A DNA stretch of 64,000 nucleotides from Streptomyces bottropensis ATCC 25435 (GCF_000383595.1 NZ_KB911581.1:1653727-1717726); one strand, 5' to 3'. Shown: positions 44,440 to 53,304, counted from the first letter of the stretch. Notes: generated from the sequence alone by a model not told the origin. Numbers and translations: made by a program.

Positions 44440-45588
44440 ATGTCCGCCGAGAACACGCCGGCAACCGGCAACCCGGGCAGTCCCGGCACCAGCGGCCCGC
44501 GCCATCGCGCGAACAGGCGCCGCCGTCGCACGACACGCGGCGGGCACAGCAGGGCGGCGGTCGCCGTCGTCTGGGCCGCGGCGGGCGTGCTCGTGCTGGG
44601 CGGCACGGGCATCGGCTACCTGTACTTCAAGCTCAACGGCAACATCAAGAACGTCGACATCAATCAGGCCCTCGGTACCGACCGGCCCCTCGACGTCGAC
44701 AACGGTTCGCAGGACATCCTCGTCCTCGGCTCCGACACCCGCTCGGGCAGCAACAAGAAGCTCGGCGGCGGTGTCGACGACGGCAGTGCCCGCTCCGACA
44801 CGGCGATGGTCGTGCACGTCTACGAGGGCCACAAACGAGCCACCGTGGTCTCCATACCCCGGGACACCCTCGTCGAGCGGCCGGAGTGCACCGACGCGGA
44901 CGGCAGGACGCACCCGGCCGCCTCGTACGCGATGTTCAACTCCGCGTACTCCACGGGGGGCGCCGCCTGTGCGGTGAAGACCGTCGAGTCCATGACCGGT
45001 ATCCGCATGGACCACTACGTCGAGGTCGACTTCGCGGGCTTCGAGAAGCTGATCAACGTCCTCGACGGGGTCGACATCACGACGACCAAGGACATCAAGG
45101 ACCCGGACAGCCATCTGAACCTGAAGGCGGGGGAGCACACGCTCACCGGCAAGCAGGCGCTGGGCCTCGTCCGCACCCGGCACGGGGTCGGCGACGGGTC
45201 CGACCTCGGGCGCATCCAGCTCCAGCAGGCGTTCATCAAGGCCCTCATCGAACAGGTCAAGGACGTCGGCATCCTCAGCGACCCGAAGAAGGCCTACGAC
45301 CTCGCGGTCTCCGCGACCGACGCCATCACCACGGACTCCGACCTGGACACGGTCAAGGACCTCGCGTCCTTCGCGAGCGGCCTCAAGGGCATCGGATCCA
45401 AGAACATGACCATGGTCACGATGCCGGTCCAGTACGACCCCGCCGACCCCAACCGCGTCCTGCTGGACGAGCCGAAGTCGAAGCAGGTCTGGGCGGCCCT
45501 GAAAGCCGACAGGACCGTCCCGAAGTCGGCCGTCAAGGGCACGGCGACAGGCACCGCCGAGGGCGTCGTGACCGCCGGCCGAGGCTAG
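44440..45588 (+). CDS. LytR-CpsA-Psr (LCP) family wall-polymer ligase
   Basis: A 382-aa membrane-anchored protein. A basic cytoplasmic N-terminus with an RRRRTTRGG stretch is followed by one membrane helix (about residues 45-65), then the extracellular LCP domain. Key residues are in VLGSDTRSG, RSDTAMVVHVYEGHKRATVV, IPRDTLVERP, VEVDFAGFEKLINVLDGVDI and LVRTRHGVGDGSDLGRIQLQ, the Arg/Asp set that binds the polyprenyl pyrophosphate. These enzymes transfer teichoic acid or other glycopolymers from the lipid carrier to peptidoglycan. A WecA-type enzyme that could start such polymers is encoded 5 kb downstream. ATG at 44440 has GAGGAG. Confidence 0.92.
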   Translation: MSAENTPATGNPGSPGTSGPRHRANRRRRRTTRGGHSRAAVAVVWAAAGVLVLGGTGIGYLYFKLNGNIKNVDINQALGTDRPLDVDNGSQDILVLGSDTRSGSNKKLGGGVDDGSARSDTAMVVHVYEGHKRATVVSIPRDTLVERPECTDADGRTHPAASYAMFNSAYSTGGAACAVKTVESMTGIRMDHYVEVDFAGFEKLINVLDGVDITTTKDIKDPDSHLNLKAGEHTLTGKQALGLVRTRHGVGDGSDLGRIQLQQAFIKALIEQVKDVGILSDPKKAYDLAVSATDAITTDSDLDTVKDLASFASGLKGIGSKNMTMVTMPVQYDPADPNRVLLDEPKSKQVWAALKADRTVPKSAVKGTATGTAEGVVTAGRG

Positions 45589-45699
45589 TCAGGGGCCCGC
45601 GCAACCGCGCGACCGGCCACGACGGCCCCGCAGCCGCCATGACGGGCGTCGGCGCACCCCGTGGCGCGTGCCGGGGACGACGGTGCGAGAAACCCGGTG

Positions 45700-45725
45700 G
45701 GAATACCTGAGCCCACCCCCTGGTT
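45700..45725 (+). promoter_or_regulatory. SigR-type promoter for rpmE
   Basis: GGGAAT (GGAAT 45700-45704) and GTT (45723-45725) are exactly 18 bases apart, the consensus for the disulphide-stress sigma factor SigR. rpmE is an established member of the S. coelicolor SigR regulon as I recall it, so the match is credible. It lies about 100 bp before the rpmE start. Confidence 0.85.
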
Positions 45726-45828
45726 TGGGTAGATGGCACCAGTGCTGGCAGACTGGTACGTCGGCTCCGGTTCACGCCCCCGCATCCCGCGACGGCGACC
45801 CGGCGCCCTCCCGAACCTAGGAGACACC

Positions 45829-46050
45829 TTGAAGCGCGACATCCACCCCGAGTACGTCGAGACGCAGGTCAGCTGCACCTGTGGCGCGTCGTTCACCACC
45901 CGTAGCACGATCGAGAGCGGCAGCATCCGCGCCGAGGTCTGCTCCGAGTGCCACCCGTTCTACACGGGCAAGCAGAAGATCCTCGACACCGGTGGCCGCG
46001 TGGCCCGCTTCGAGGCCCGCTTCGGCAAGGCCGCCGCTGCCCAGAAGTAG
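45829..46050 (+). CDS. rpmE: 50S ribosomal protein L31, zinc-binding form
   Basis: A 73-aa protein, [20 protein letters not shown] and onward. It has the C+ set of cysteines (SCTCGAS and [15 protein letters not shown]) that holds a zinc ion; zinc-free paralogues lack these. Release of zinc under oxidative stress or zinc starvation allows exchange in the ribosome. TTG at 45829 follows TAGGAGACACC, a good ribosome-binding site; the frame is open further upstream but not conserved. The SigR-type promoter upstream fits a thiol-containing ribosomal protein. A terminator with TTT follows. Confidence 0.95.
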   Translation: MKRDIHPEYVETQVSCTCGASFTTRSTIESGSIRAEVCSECHPFYTGKQKILDTGGRVARFEARFGKAAAAQK

Positions 46051-46059
46051 CGAGCCCCC

Positions 46060-46105
46060 AGCGCCGGTCCGCGGTGCCCCTCACGGGGGCATCGGGACCG
46101 GCGCT
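46060..46105 (+). terminator. terminator after rpmE
   Basis: An 11-bp stem AGCGCCGGTCC / GGACCGGCGCT with an extra inner hairpin (GCCCC/GGGGC), ending in TTT. It separates rpmE from prfA. Confidence 0.82.
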
Positions 46106-46189
46106 TTGCGGTGCAGCGCACAGGCACGGCCCAGGGGCGACGCCCACGGGAGAGGCCCACTCACAACGTTCGTACAGGGAGCCGGAGAG

Positions 46190-47266
46190 ATGTTCGAGGC
46201 GGTCGAGGAACTGGTCGGGGAACACGCCGATCTGGAGAAGAAGCTCGCCGACCCGTCGGTCCACGCCGACCAGGCCAACGCGCGCAAGCTGAACAAGCGC
46301 TACGCGGAGCTGACCCCGATCGTCGGCACGTACCGCACCTGGAAGCAGACCGGCGAGGACATCGACACGGCCCGCGAATTCGCCGCGGACGACCCGGACT
46401 TCGCCGCCGAGGTCAAGGAGCTGGAGAAGCAGCGCGAGGAACTGACGGAGAAGCTGCGGCTGCTCCTCGTCCCCCGCGACCCCAGCGACGACAAGGACGT
46501 CATCCTGGAGATCAAGGCCGGCGCGGGCGGCGACGAGTCCGCCCTCTTCGCCGGTGACCTCCTGCGCATGTACCTCCGGTACGCCGAGCGCGTCGGCTGG
46601 AAGACCGAGATCATCGACGCCACCGAGTCCGAACTGGGCGGCTACAAGGACGTCCAGGTCGCCGTGAAGACCAAGGGCGGCCAGGGCGCCACCGAGCCCG
46701 GCCAGGGCGTCTGGGCCCGGCTGAAGTACGAGGGCGGGGTGCACCGCGTGCAGCGCGTGCCGTCGACCGAGTCCCAGGGCCGTATCCACACCTCCGCGGC
46801 CGGCGTCCTCGTCACCCCCGAGGCCGAGGAGGTCGACGTCGAGATCCACGCGAACGACCTGCGGATCGACGTCTACCGCTCCTCCGGGCCCGGCGGTCAG
46901 TCCGTCAACACCACCGACTCCGCCGTGCGCATCACGCATCTTCCCACCGGAGTCGTCGCCTCCTGCCAGAACGAGAAGAGCCAGCTGCAGAACAAGGAGC
47001 AGGCGATGCGTATCCTGCGCTCCAGGCTGCTCGCCGCGGCTCAGGAGGAAGCGGAGAAGAACGCCGCCGACGCCCGCCGCAGCCAGGTCCGCACCGTCGA
47101 CCGCTCCGAGAAGATCCGCACGTACAACTTCCCGGAGAACCGCATCTCGGACCACCGCGTCGGATTCAAGTCGTACAACCTGGACCAGGTCCTGGACGGC
47201 GAACTCGACGCGGTGATCCAGGCCTGCGTCGACGCGGACTCGGCCGCGAAGCTGGCAGCGGCGTAA
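46190..47266 (+). CDS. prfA: peptide chain release factor 1
   Basis: A 358-aa class I release factor that reads UAA and UAG and triggers hydrolysis of peptidyl-tRNA. The GGQ loop is in [20 protein letters not shown] near residue 230, and its Gln is the methylation target of the next gene's product. The anticodon-like tripeptide region precedes it ([20 protein letters not shown]). ATG at 46190 follows GGAGAG, and length matches the family. prmC starts 40 bp after the stop, so factor and modifying enzyme are co-transcribed. Confidence 0.97.
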   Translation: MFEAVEELVGEHADLEKKLADPSVHADQANARKLNKRYAELTPIVGTYRTWKQTGEDIDTAREFAADDPDFAAEVKELEKQREELTEKLRLLLVPRDPSDDKDVILEIKAGAGGDESALFAGDLLRMYLRYAERVGWKTEIIDATESELGGYKDVQVAVKTKGGQGATEPGQGVWARLKYEGGVHRVQRVPSTESQGRIHTSAAGVLVTPEAEEVDVEIHANDLRIDVYRSSGPGGQSVNTTDSAVRITHLPTGVVASCQNEKSQLQNKEQAMRILRSRLLAAAQEEAEKNAADARRSQVRTVDRSEKIRTYNFPENRISDHRVGFKSYNLDQVLDGELDAVIQACVDADSAAKLAAA

Positions 47267-47305
47267 GGCACGTACGAGCACGAAGAAGTACGACGGAGGA
47301 CTTGC

Positions 47306-48151
47306 GTGAACCTGCTGCTCGCGGAAGTGGCCCAGGCCACCCAGCGCCTGGCCGACGCCGGCGTGCCCTCGCCGCGCAACGACGCGGAGGAACTCGCCGC
47401 GTACGTGCACGGCGTCAAGCGGGGCGAGCTGCACACCGTCAAGAACTCCGACTTCGACGCCCGCTACTGGGAGGTCATCGCCCGGCGCGAGCAGCGTGAG
47501 CCGCTCCAGCACATCACCGGACGCGCGTACTTCCGCTACCTCGAACTTCAGGTCGGGCCAGGGGTGTTCGTGCCCCGGCCGGAGACCGAGTCGGTGGTCG
47601 GCTGGGCCATAGACGCCGTGCGCGCGATGGACGTCGTCGAGCCGCTCATCGTCGATCTGTGCACCGGGTCCGGCGCCATCGCGCTCGCCCTCGCCCAGGA
47701 GGTGCCGCGCTCGCGGGTGCACGCCGTGGAGCTGTCCGAGGACGCGCTGACGTGGACCCGCAAGAACATGGCGGGCTCCCGCGTCGACCTGCGCCAGGGC
47801 AACGCCCTGGACGCCTTCCGCGACCTCGACGGCCAGGTCGACCTGGTCGTCTCCAACCCGCCGTACATCCCGCTCACGGAGTGGGAGTACGTGGCGCCCG
47901 AGGCCCGCGACTACGATCCCGAACTCGCCCTGTTCTCGGGGGAGGACGGCCTGGACCTCATCCGGGGCATCGAGCGCACCGCACACCGGCTCCTGCGGCC
48001 CGGAGGTGTCGTCGTCATCGAGCACGCCGACACCCAGGGCGGCCAGGTGCCCTGGATCTTCACCGAGGAGCGGGGCTGGGCCGACGCGGCCGACCACCCG
48101 GACCTCAACAACCGGCCGCGGTTCGCGACCGCCCGCAAGGCGCTGCCCTGA
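47306..48151 (+). CDS. prmC: release factor glutamine methyltransferase
   Basis: A 281-aa SAM-dependent N5-glutamine methyltransferase acting on the GGQ glutamine of release factors. The SAM-binding motif is IVDLCTGSGAIALALAQEVP, and the catalytic NPPY is in LVVSNPPYIPLTE near residue 186. The N-terminal helical domain (LLAEVAQATQRLADAGVPSP) recognises the release factor. GTG at 47306 has GGAGGA. It lies between prfA and tsaC; a 77-bp gap to tsaC contains only low-complexity Thr/Ser codons. Confidence 0.95.
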   Translation: MNLLLAEVAQATQRLADAGVPSPRNDAEELAAYVHGVKRGELHTVKNSDFDARYWEVIARREQREPLQHITGRAYFRYLELQVGPGVFVPRPETESVVGWAIDAVRAMDVVEPLIVDLCTGSGAIALALAQEVPRSRVHAVELSEDALTWTRKNMAGSRVDLRQGNALDAFRDLDGQVDLVVSNPPYIPLTEWEYVAPEARDYDPELALFSGEDGLDLIRGIERTAHRLLRPGGVVVIEHADTQGGQVPWIFTEERGWADAADHPDLNNRPRFATARKALP

Positions 48152-48228
48152 TGAGCACGAGCACGAGCATGGGCACGCGCCCCACGACAACCCCCCAGCA
48201 GCAGTACGTGTACGAGGAGGCCCGCTAG

Positions 48229-48876
48229 ATGGCACGGCGATACGACACCAACGACGCGACCGACCGCGCCACCGGTCTGCGCGAGGCCGCGTCCGCCATC
48301 CGCCGGGGCGAGCTCGTCGTGCTGCCGACGGACACCGTGTACGGCATCGGTGCGGACGCCTTCACCTCCGAGGCCGTCGCCGACCTCCTGGAGGCCAAGG
48401 GCCGGGGTCGTAGCATGCCCACGCCCGTGCTCATCGGCTCCCCGAACACGCTGCACGGCCTCGTCACGGACTTCTCCGAGATGGCCTGGGAACTGGTCGA
48501 CGCCTTCTGGCCCGGCGCGCTGACCCTCGTCGCCAAGCACCAGCCGTCGCTGCAGTGGGACCTCGGCGACACCCGCGGCACCGTCGCCGTGCGCATGCCG
48601 CTGCACCCGGTCGCCATCGAACTGCTGACCGACGTCGGCCCGATGGCGGTCTCCTCGGCCAACCTGACCGGGCACCCGGCGCCGGAGAACTGCGACGCCG
48701 CCGAGGCGATGCTGGGCGACTCCGTCTCCGTCTACCTCGACGGCGGCCCGACCCCCGGCAACGAGCCGTCCTCCATCGTCGACGTCACGGGCAAGGTGCC
48801 GGTCCTGCTGCGTGCGGGCGCCCTGTCGGCGGAGGAGCTGCGCAAGGTCGTACCCGACCTCGAGGTGGCGAATTGA
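48229..48876 (+). CDS. tsaC: threonylcarbamoyl-AMP synthase (TsaC/Sua5/YrdC)
   Basis: A 215-aa enzyme that makes threonylcarbamoyl-adenylate from threonine, bicarbonate and ATP for the t6A modification of ANN-decoding tRNAs. The YrdC-type motifs are RRGELVVLPTDTVYGIGADA, KGRGRSMPTPVLI, and TVAVRMPLHPVAIELL, then MAVSSANLTGHPAP. It lacks the long Sua5 C-terminal domain. The ATG lies directly after CGCTAG; the next gene starts in its stop codon (TTGA), so co-translation is expected. Confidence 0.95.
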   Translation: MARRYDTNDATDRATGLREAASAIRRGELVVLPTDTVYGIGADAFTSEAVADLLEAKGRGRSMPTPVLIGSPNTLHGLVTDFSEMAWELVDAFWPGALTLVAKHQPSLQWDLGDTRGTVAVRMPLHPVAIELLTDVGPMAVSSANLTGHPAPENCDAAEAMLGDSVSVYLDGGPTPGNEPSSIVDVTGKVPVLLRAGALSAEELRKVVPDLEVAN

Positions 48877-49544
48877 CGGCCCCTGACGCGGGGCGTGGCA
48901 TATGGGACGGGGAAGAGACGCGGACCTTCACGGGGCTGCCGCGGGACACCTTCCGCATCCTCCACGTCAGCACAGGCAACGTGTGCCGCTCGCCGATCAC
49001 CGAGCGGCTGACCCGGCACGCCCTGGCCGACCGGCTCGGGGACCCGCTGTGGGGCGGTCTCGTCGTCGAGAGCGCCGGGACCTGGGGGCACGAGGGGGCG
49101 CCCATGGAGGCGAACGCGGAGGCGGTCCTCGCGGACTTCGGCGCGGACGCCTCCGGCTTCACGGGGCGTGAGCTGCTCGACGAGCACGTCATCCGCGCCG
49201 ACCTCGTGCTGACGGCCACCCGGGACCACCGGGCCCAGGTCATCTCCATGGGGCACTCGGCCGGGCTGCGCACCTTCACCCTGAAGGAGTTCACCCGGCT
49301 GGTCCGCGCCATCGACCCCACCACCCTGCCCTCCCTGGAGGAGGGCATGGTCGTCCGCGCACGCGCCCTGGTCCGCGCCGCCGCCGCTCTACGCGGGTGG
49401 CTCCTCGCCCCCACCGCCGAGGCCGACGAGGTCTACGACCCGTACGGGGCGCCCCTGCCGTTCTTCCGCTCGGTGGGCGACGAGATACACCAGGCGATCG
49501 ATCCGGTGGTCACCGCTCTCACGGGGGTGCCCGCCCGGGCTTGA
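48873..49544 (+). CDS. low-molecular-weight phosphatase homologue with altered active site
   Basis: A 223-aa protein from TTG at 48873, overlapping the tsaC stop as TTGA. Residues of about 27-50 match the LMW-PTP P-loop region, but the text is HVSTGNVCRSPITE where active enzymes have VCxGNxCRSP: the first Cys, which is the nucleophile, is Ser, while the second Cys and the Arg remain. The later Asp loop is DEVYDPYGAPLPFFRSVGDE. The protein may bind phospho-ligands without hydrolysing them, or use another residue. The start is supported by GAGG upstream. The 3' end is duplicated downstream (49634-49676). Confidence 0.8.
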   Translation: MTAPDAGRGIWDGEETRTFTGLPRDTFRILHVSTGNVCRSPITERLTRHALADRLGDPLWGGLVVESAGTWGHEGAPMEANAEAVLADFGADASGFTGRELLDEHVIRADLVLTATRDHRAQVISMGHSAGLRTFTLKEFTRLVRAIDPTTLPSLEEGMVVRARALVRAAAALRGWLLAPTAEADEVYDPYGAPLPFFRSVGDEIHQAIDPVVTALTGVPARA

Positions 49545-49633
49545 TCCCGGCCGCGGGGTGGGCCGGCGCAGCGTCTCGAAGCCGGGAGGCCCGCCAGGGC
49601 CGAGCGTCGCGAGAGACGCGTAGGGGAGCCGGG

Positions 49634-49676
49634 TCCGGTGGTCACCGCTCTCACCGGAGTGCCCGACCGGGCGTAA
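49634..49676 (+). repeat. in-frame duplicate of the phosphatase gene 3' end
   Basis: GGTGGTCACCGCTCTCAC and the following codons to a stop repeat 49502-49544 at an offset of exactly 132 bases (44 codons), with TAA instead of TGA. The frame is open between the two stops and encodes a basic Arg/Gly-rich stretch. The text PVVTALTGVP-RA is preserved in both copies. Confidence 0.82.
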
Positions 49677-49756
49677 CAGCACCGGCGACACCGGGCGCCC
49701 GGAGCACGGCGGGCCTACATTGGTCGTACGTCACCGTCGACGCCCCGGAGCCCATC

Positions 49757-50995
49757 ATGTCGGTCACCCCTGTCCTAGAGGCCGATGTCCTGCGACGGCA
49801 GGACCCCGAGCTGGCCGACGTCCTGCTCGGTGAGCAGGATCGGCAGGCTACGACGCTGCAACTCGTCGCCGCGGAGAACTTCACCTCGCCCGCCGTGCTG
49901 GCCGCCCTGGGCTCGCCGCTCGCGAACAAGTACGCCGAGGGCTATCCGGGGGCCCGGCACCACGGCGGCTGCGAGATGGTGGACGTCGCCGAGCGGCTGG
50001 CCGTGGAGCGGGCGAGGTCGCTGTTCGGGGCCGAGCACGCCAACGTCCAGTCCCACTCCGGCTCTTCGGCCGTGCTCGCCGCGTACGCCGCCCTGCTGCG
50101 CCCCGGCGACACCGTGCTCGCGATGGGCCTGCACTTCGGCGGCCACCTCACCCACGGGTCGCCCGCGAACTTCTCCGGCCGCTGGTTCGACTTCGTCGGA
50201 TACGGGGTCGAGGCGGAATCCGGACTCATCGACCGCGAACAGGTACGGACCCTGGCGCGCACGCACCGCCCCAAGGCCCTCGTCTGCGGGTCGATCTCCT
50301 ACCCCCGGCACATCGACTACGCCTTCTTCCGCGAGGTCGCCGACGAGGTGGGCGCCTATCTCATCGTCGACGCGGCCCACCCGATCGGGCTGGTCGCCGG
50401 GGGAGCGGCGCCCAACCCGGTGCCGTACGCCGACATCGTGTGCGCCACCACGCACAAGGTGCTGCGCGGGCCGCGCGGCGGAATGCTGCTGTGCGGGGAC
50501 GAGTTGGCCGAACGCGTGGACCGGGCGGTGTTCCCGTTCACGCAGGGCGGCGCGCAGATGCACACCATCGCCGCGAAGGCCGTCGCGTTCGGCGAGGCGG
50601 CGACACCCGCGTTCACCGCGTACGCCCATCAGGTGGTCGCGAACGCCCGCGTACTGGCCCGGGGGCTGGCCGAGGAGGGGCTCGTGGTCGTCACCGGCGG
50701 CACCGACACCCACCTGCTCACCGTCGATCCCGCGCCACTCGGCGTCGACGGCCGCACCGCCCGAGGACGGCTCGCGGCCGCCGGGATGGTCCTCGACTGC
50801 TGCGCCCTGCCCCACGACGACGCCCGTGGCCTGCGGCTCGGTACGGCCGCGCTGACCACCCAGGGCATGGGGGAGACGGAGATGGCCCGGCTCGCCGTGC
50901 TGTTCGCGGGGGCCCTGCGCGACGGCGGGAACGGCAAGCGGACACGTGAGGAAGTACGGGAGCTGGCCGGAAGATTTCCGCCGTATCCGCGCTGA
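49757..50995 (+). CDS. glyA: serine hydroxymethyltransferase
   Basis: A 412-aa PLP enzyme that interconverts serine and glycine with tetrahydrofolate. Motifs are LQLVAAENFTSPAVLAALGS, NKYAEGYPGARHHGGCEMVD, and the PLP-Lys in CATTHKVLRGPRGGML. The sequence is more divergent than housekeeping GlyA (for example SYPRHIDYAFFREVADEVGA), so it may be a second, specialised paralogue. ATG at 49757 begins MSVTPVLEADVL; there is no strong ribosome-binding site. It follows the phosphatase homologue and precedes a WecA-type gene in the same direction. Confidence 0.9.
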   Translation: MSVTPVLEADVLRRQDPELADVLLGEQDRQATTLQLVAAENFTSPAVLAALGSPLANKYAEGYPGARHHGGCEMVDVAERLAVERARSLFGAEHANVQSHSGSSAVLAAYAALLRPGDTVLAMGLHFGGHLTHGSPANFSGRWFDFVGYGVEAESGLIDREQVRTLARTHRPKALVCGSISYPRHIDYAFFREVADEVGAYLIVDAAHPIGLVAGGAAPNPVPYADIVCATTHKVLRGPRGGMLLCGDELAERVDRAVFPFTQGGAQMHTIAAKAVAFGEAATPAFTAYAHQVVANARVLARGLAEEGLVVVTGGTDTHLLTVDPAPLGVDGRTARGRLAAAGMVLDCCALPHDDARGLRLGTAALTTQGMGETEMARLAVLFAGALRDGGNGKRTREEVRELAGRFPPYPR

Positions 50996-51124
50996 GGTGG
51001 GGTAGACGCACCACCAGGCACAGCATCACGTGCAACCATCGTCGCTACCCGGATGTCCTCACCCTTATGCGCGCCTCGCTAGGGTGTGGGGCTGTGATGG
51101 CCAGCGAGACCTGTGGGGAAGCCC

Positions 51125-52423
51125 GTGCGTGAATACCTCCTGACGCTCTGCATCACGGCCGCGGTGACGTACCTGCTGACAGGACCGGTACGGAAATTCG
51201 CGATCGTGGCCGGAGCCATGCCGGAGATCCGTGCGCGTGATGTCCACCGAGAGCCGACACCGCGCCTCGGCGGCATCGCGATGTTCTTCGGGCTCTGCGC
51301 CGGTCTGCTGGTCGCCGACCATCTGACCAACCTCAGCGAGGTCTTCGCCAGCTCCGACGAACCGCGCGCACTGCTCTCCGGGGCAGCGCTGATCTGGCTC
51401 ATCGGTGTCCTGGACGACAAGTTCGAGATCGACGCCCTGATCAAGCTCGGTGGCCAGATGATCGCCGCCGGCGTGATGGTCATGCAGGGTCTGACGATCC
51501 TCTGGCTGCCCGTCCCCGGTGTCGGCATCGTCGCGCTGACCCAGTGGCAGGGCACGCTGCTCACGGTCGCCCTGGTCGTCATCACCATCAACGCGGTCAA
51601 CTTCGTCGACGGCCTCGACGGTCTCGCGGCCGGCATGGTGTGCATCGCCTCCGCCGCGTTCTTCATGTACGCCTACCGCCTCTGGTACAGCTACGGCATC
51701 GAGGCCGCGGCCCCCGCCACCCTCTTCGCGGCGGTCCTGATGGGCATGTGCCTGGGCTTCCTGCCGCACAACATGCATCCCGCCCGGATCTTCATGGGCG
51801 ACTCCGGCTCGATGATGATCGGCCTGGTGCTGGCGGCCGGCGCGATCTCCATCACGGGGCAGGTCGACCCGGACATTCTGGGCCTATACAACATCTCGGA
51901 GCGCAGCACGGTCTACTCGATGGTCCCGGTCTACATCCCGCTGCTGATGCCGTTGACCATCATCGCGATCCCGGCGGCCGACCTGATCCTCGCGATCGTG
52001 CGCCGCACCTGGCGCGGCCAGTCGCCGTTCGCCGCGGACCGGGGGCATCTGCACCACCGGCTGCTGGAGGTCGGGCACTCGCACAGCCGGGCCGTGCTGA
52101 TCATGTACTTCTGGTCGGCGGTGATCGCCTTCGGCACCCTCGCCTACACGGTGAACTCGGCGTCCATGTGGATCGTCCTCGCCATCGCCATGCTCAGCGG
52201 GGTCGGTCTCTTCCTCCTGCTGCTGCCGCGCTTCACCCCGCGTGCCCCGCGCTGGGCGCAGCGCTTCGTCCCGCCGCGCTACCGCCGCCGCGCGGTCGTG
52301 ACGGCGACCCCGGAGCCGGTCGCGGACCGGACCCCGACTCTCAACGGCGCGACGGCGATCGGCGGGCGCGCCCACGCCCACGACCACGAAGCGGAACGCA
52401 GCCCGGCGGGTGCGCGCCACTGA
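51125..52423 (+). CDS. WecA-type undecaprenyl-phosphate sugar-1-phosphate transferase
   Basis: A 432-aa polytopic membrane enzyme with about 11 membrane helices. It transfers a sugar-1-phosphate, usually GlcNAc-1-P, from UDP-sugar to undecaprenyl phosphate, the first step of many wall glycopolymers. Signature loops are RDVHREPTPRLGGIAMFF, GVLDDKFEIDALIKLGGQMI (the DD pair), VNFVDGLDGLAAG, FMGDSGSMMIGL, and ADRGHLHHRLLEVGHSH with the His-rich cytoplasmic loop. The hydrophilic C-terminal tail of about 60 residues is extra. GTG at 51125 is preferred to an in-frame GTG at 51113. The LCP ligase upstream could attach such polymers. Confidence 0.92.
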   Translation: MREYLLTLCITAAVTYLLTGPVRKFAIVAGAMPEIRARDVHREPTPRLGGIAMFFGLCAGLLVADHLTNLSEVFASSDEPRALLSGAALIWLIGVLDDKFEIDALIKLGGQMIAAGVMVMQGLTILWLPVPGVGIVALTQWQGTLLTVALVVITINAVNFVDGLDGLAAGMVCIASAAFFMYAYRLWYSYGIEAAAPATLFAAVLMGMCLGFLPHNMHPARIFMGDSGSMMIGLVLAAGAISITGQVDPDILGLYNISERSTVYSMVPVYIPLLMPLTIIAIPAADLILAIVRRTWRGQSPFAADRGHLHHRLLEVGHSHSRAVLIMYFWSAVIAFGTLAYTVNSASMWIVLAIAMLSGVGLFLLLLPRFTPRAPRWAQRFVPPRYRRRAVVTATPEPVADRTPTLNGATAIGGRAHAHDHEAERSPAGARH

Positions 52424-52866
52424 GGCGCGGCCCACTGTCGCGCGCGCCGTCGTGGTGCGCCGATGATCTTCACGAAGCGGCCGGGGGCCGTGTGCGTACG
52501 TCGCACACGGCCCCCGGCCGTCCGTCGGGCGGGCGCCGGGGCCGGGCGTCGTGCTGACGGCAAGGTAAGAATCTGACTAACGCTTTGCCGACGCCATGCA
52601 AGAACCTGACGGTGCAAAACGGCCTTATACCAGACAAGTCGGCCTGGTTTTTGCACAGACGGGCGGGTTCACTCTCATGTGTGACACCTGGCACAGCATT
52701 CAGGTAAAGACCTCATCAAATAGTTTGTGATACGGTTCACGAGAACCCGGGACAGAGTCGCAGGACCCCAGTGAGACGGTCCGACGACGCGAGATTTCCG
52801 CTCGCCCCCGGGGTCTACGCTCGTCCATGACGACACCCTGCCCCCTCAGCAAGCGGAGTTGCCGCC
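52424..52866 (+). promoter_or_regulatory. regulatory region upstream of the atp operon
   Basis: A 443-bp non-coding region with clearly lower G+C towards its end. An inverted repeat GTGCAAAA (52612-52619) and TTTTGCAC (52649-52656) encloses GGCC/GGCC arms. A Rex-like operator follows at 52726. No gene is visible. The atp promoter(s) must lie here. Confidence 0.6.
52726..52741 (+). promoter_or_regulatory. Rex operator-like palindrome
   Basis: TGTGATACGGTTCACG matches the Streptomyces Rex operator TGTGAACNNNTTCACA at 10 of 13 fixed positions, with both TGTGA and TTCAC half-sites intact. Rex is a redox sensor that represses respiratory genes when NADH is low, and the ATP synthase operon is a fitting target. 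It lies 126 bp before the atpI start. Confidence 0.68.
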
Positions 52867-53304
52867 ATGCCGTCCAATGACGTCCGGACCCTCCTTCAGG
52901 CTGCCGTGCCCACGGCCGCCGCCGGCGCGATCGCCGCTGTCATCAGCGCTGTGGTCGTCGGAGGCAAGGGGGCTCTCGGTGCCGTCGTCGCGGCGGTGAT
53001 CACGATCGTCTTCATGGGGATCGGGTTCTACGTTCTGCAGCGCACCGCCAAATCGCTTCCTCATCTGTTCCAGATGATGGGGTTGATGCTCTACGCGGCA
53101 CAGATCCTGCTGTTGTTCATCTTCTTGTCCGCGTTCAAGAACACCACGCTGTTCCATCCCAAGGCTTTCGCGTTCACGCTCGTCGCCACCACCCTCGTGT
53201 GGATCGCGGCACAGACGCGCGCACATATGAAGGCCAAGATCCTCTATGTCGAACCCGATGCGTCCACGGGCAACAAGCCCGAAAAATCGGGGCACTCGTC
53301 GTGA
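52867..53304 (+). CDS. atpI: ATP synthase accessory protein I
   Basis: A 145-aa membrane protein with four hydrophobic segments (about residues 12-32, 35-58, 68-95 and 102-122) and a charged C-terminus. It is the first gene of the F1Fo operon; AtpI helps assembly of the c-ring and may influence Mg2+ supply. The sequence is poorly conserved, so the assignment rests on topology and position. ATG at 52867 has GGAG-type sequence upstream. A 225-bp gap with no gene precedes atpB. Confidence 0.88.
   Translation: MPSNDVRTLLQAAVPTAAAGAIAAVISAVVVGGKGALGAVVAAVITIVFMGIGFYVLQRTAKSLPHLFQMMGLMLYAAQILLLFIFLSAFKNTTLFHPKAFAFTLVATTLVWIAAQTRAHMKAKILYVEPDASTGNKPEKSGHSS

Noticed and set aside
45893-48235. A 780-codon minus-strand frame over prfA and prmC
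   Set aside because: Opposes two unmistakable translation genes and carries no domain or ribosome-binding site.
52612-52656. Intrinsic terminator or DasR site upstream of atpI
   Set aside because: The GTGCAAAA inverted repeat has a 29-nt loop and no T tract in the right place, and its inner CCAGAC text does not match the chitin-gene operator well. It is kept only as part of the regulatory region.
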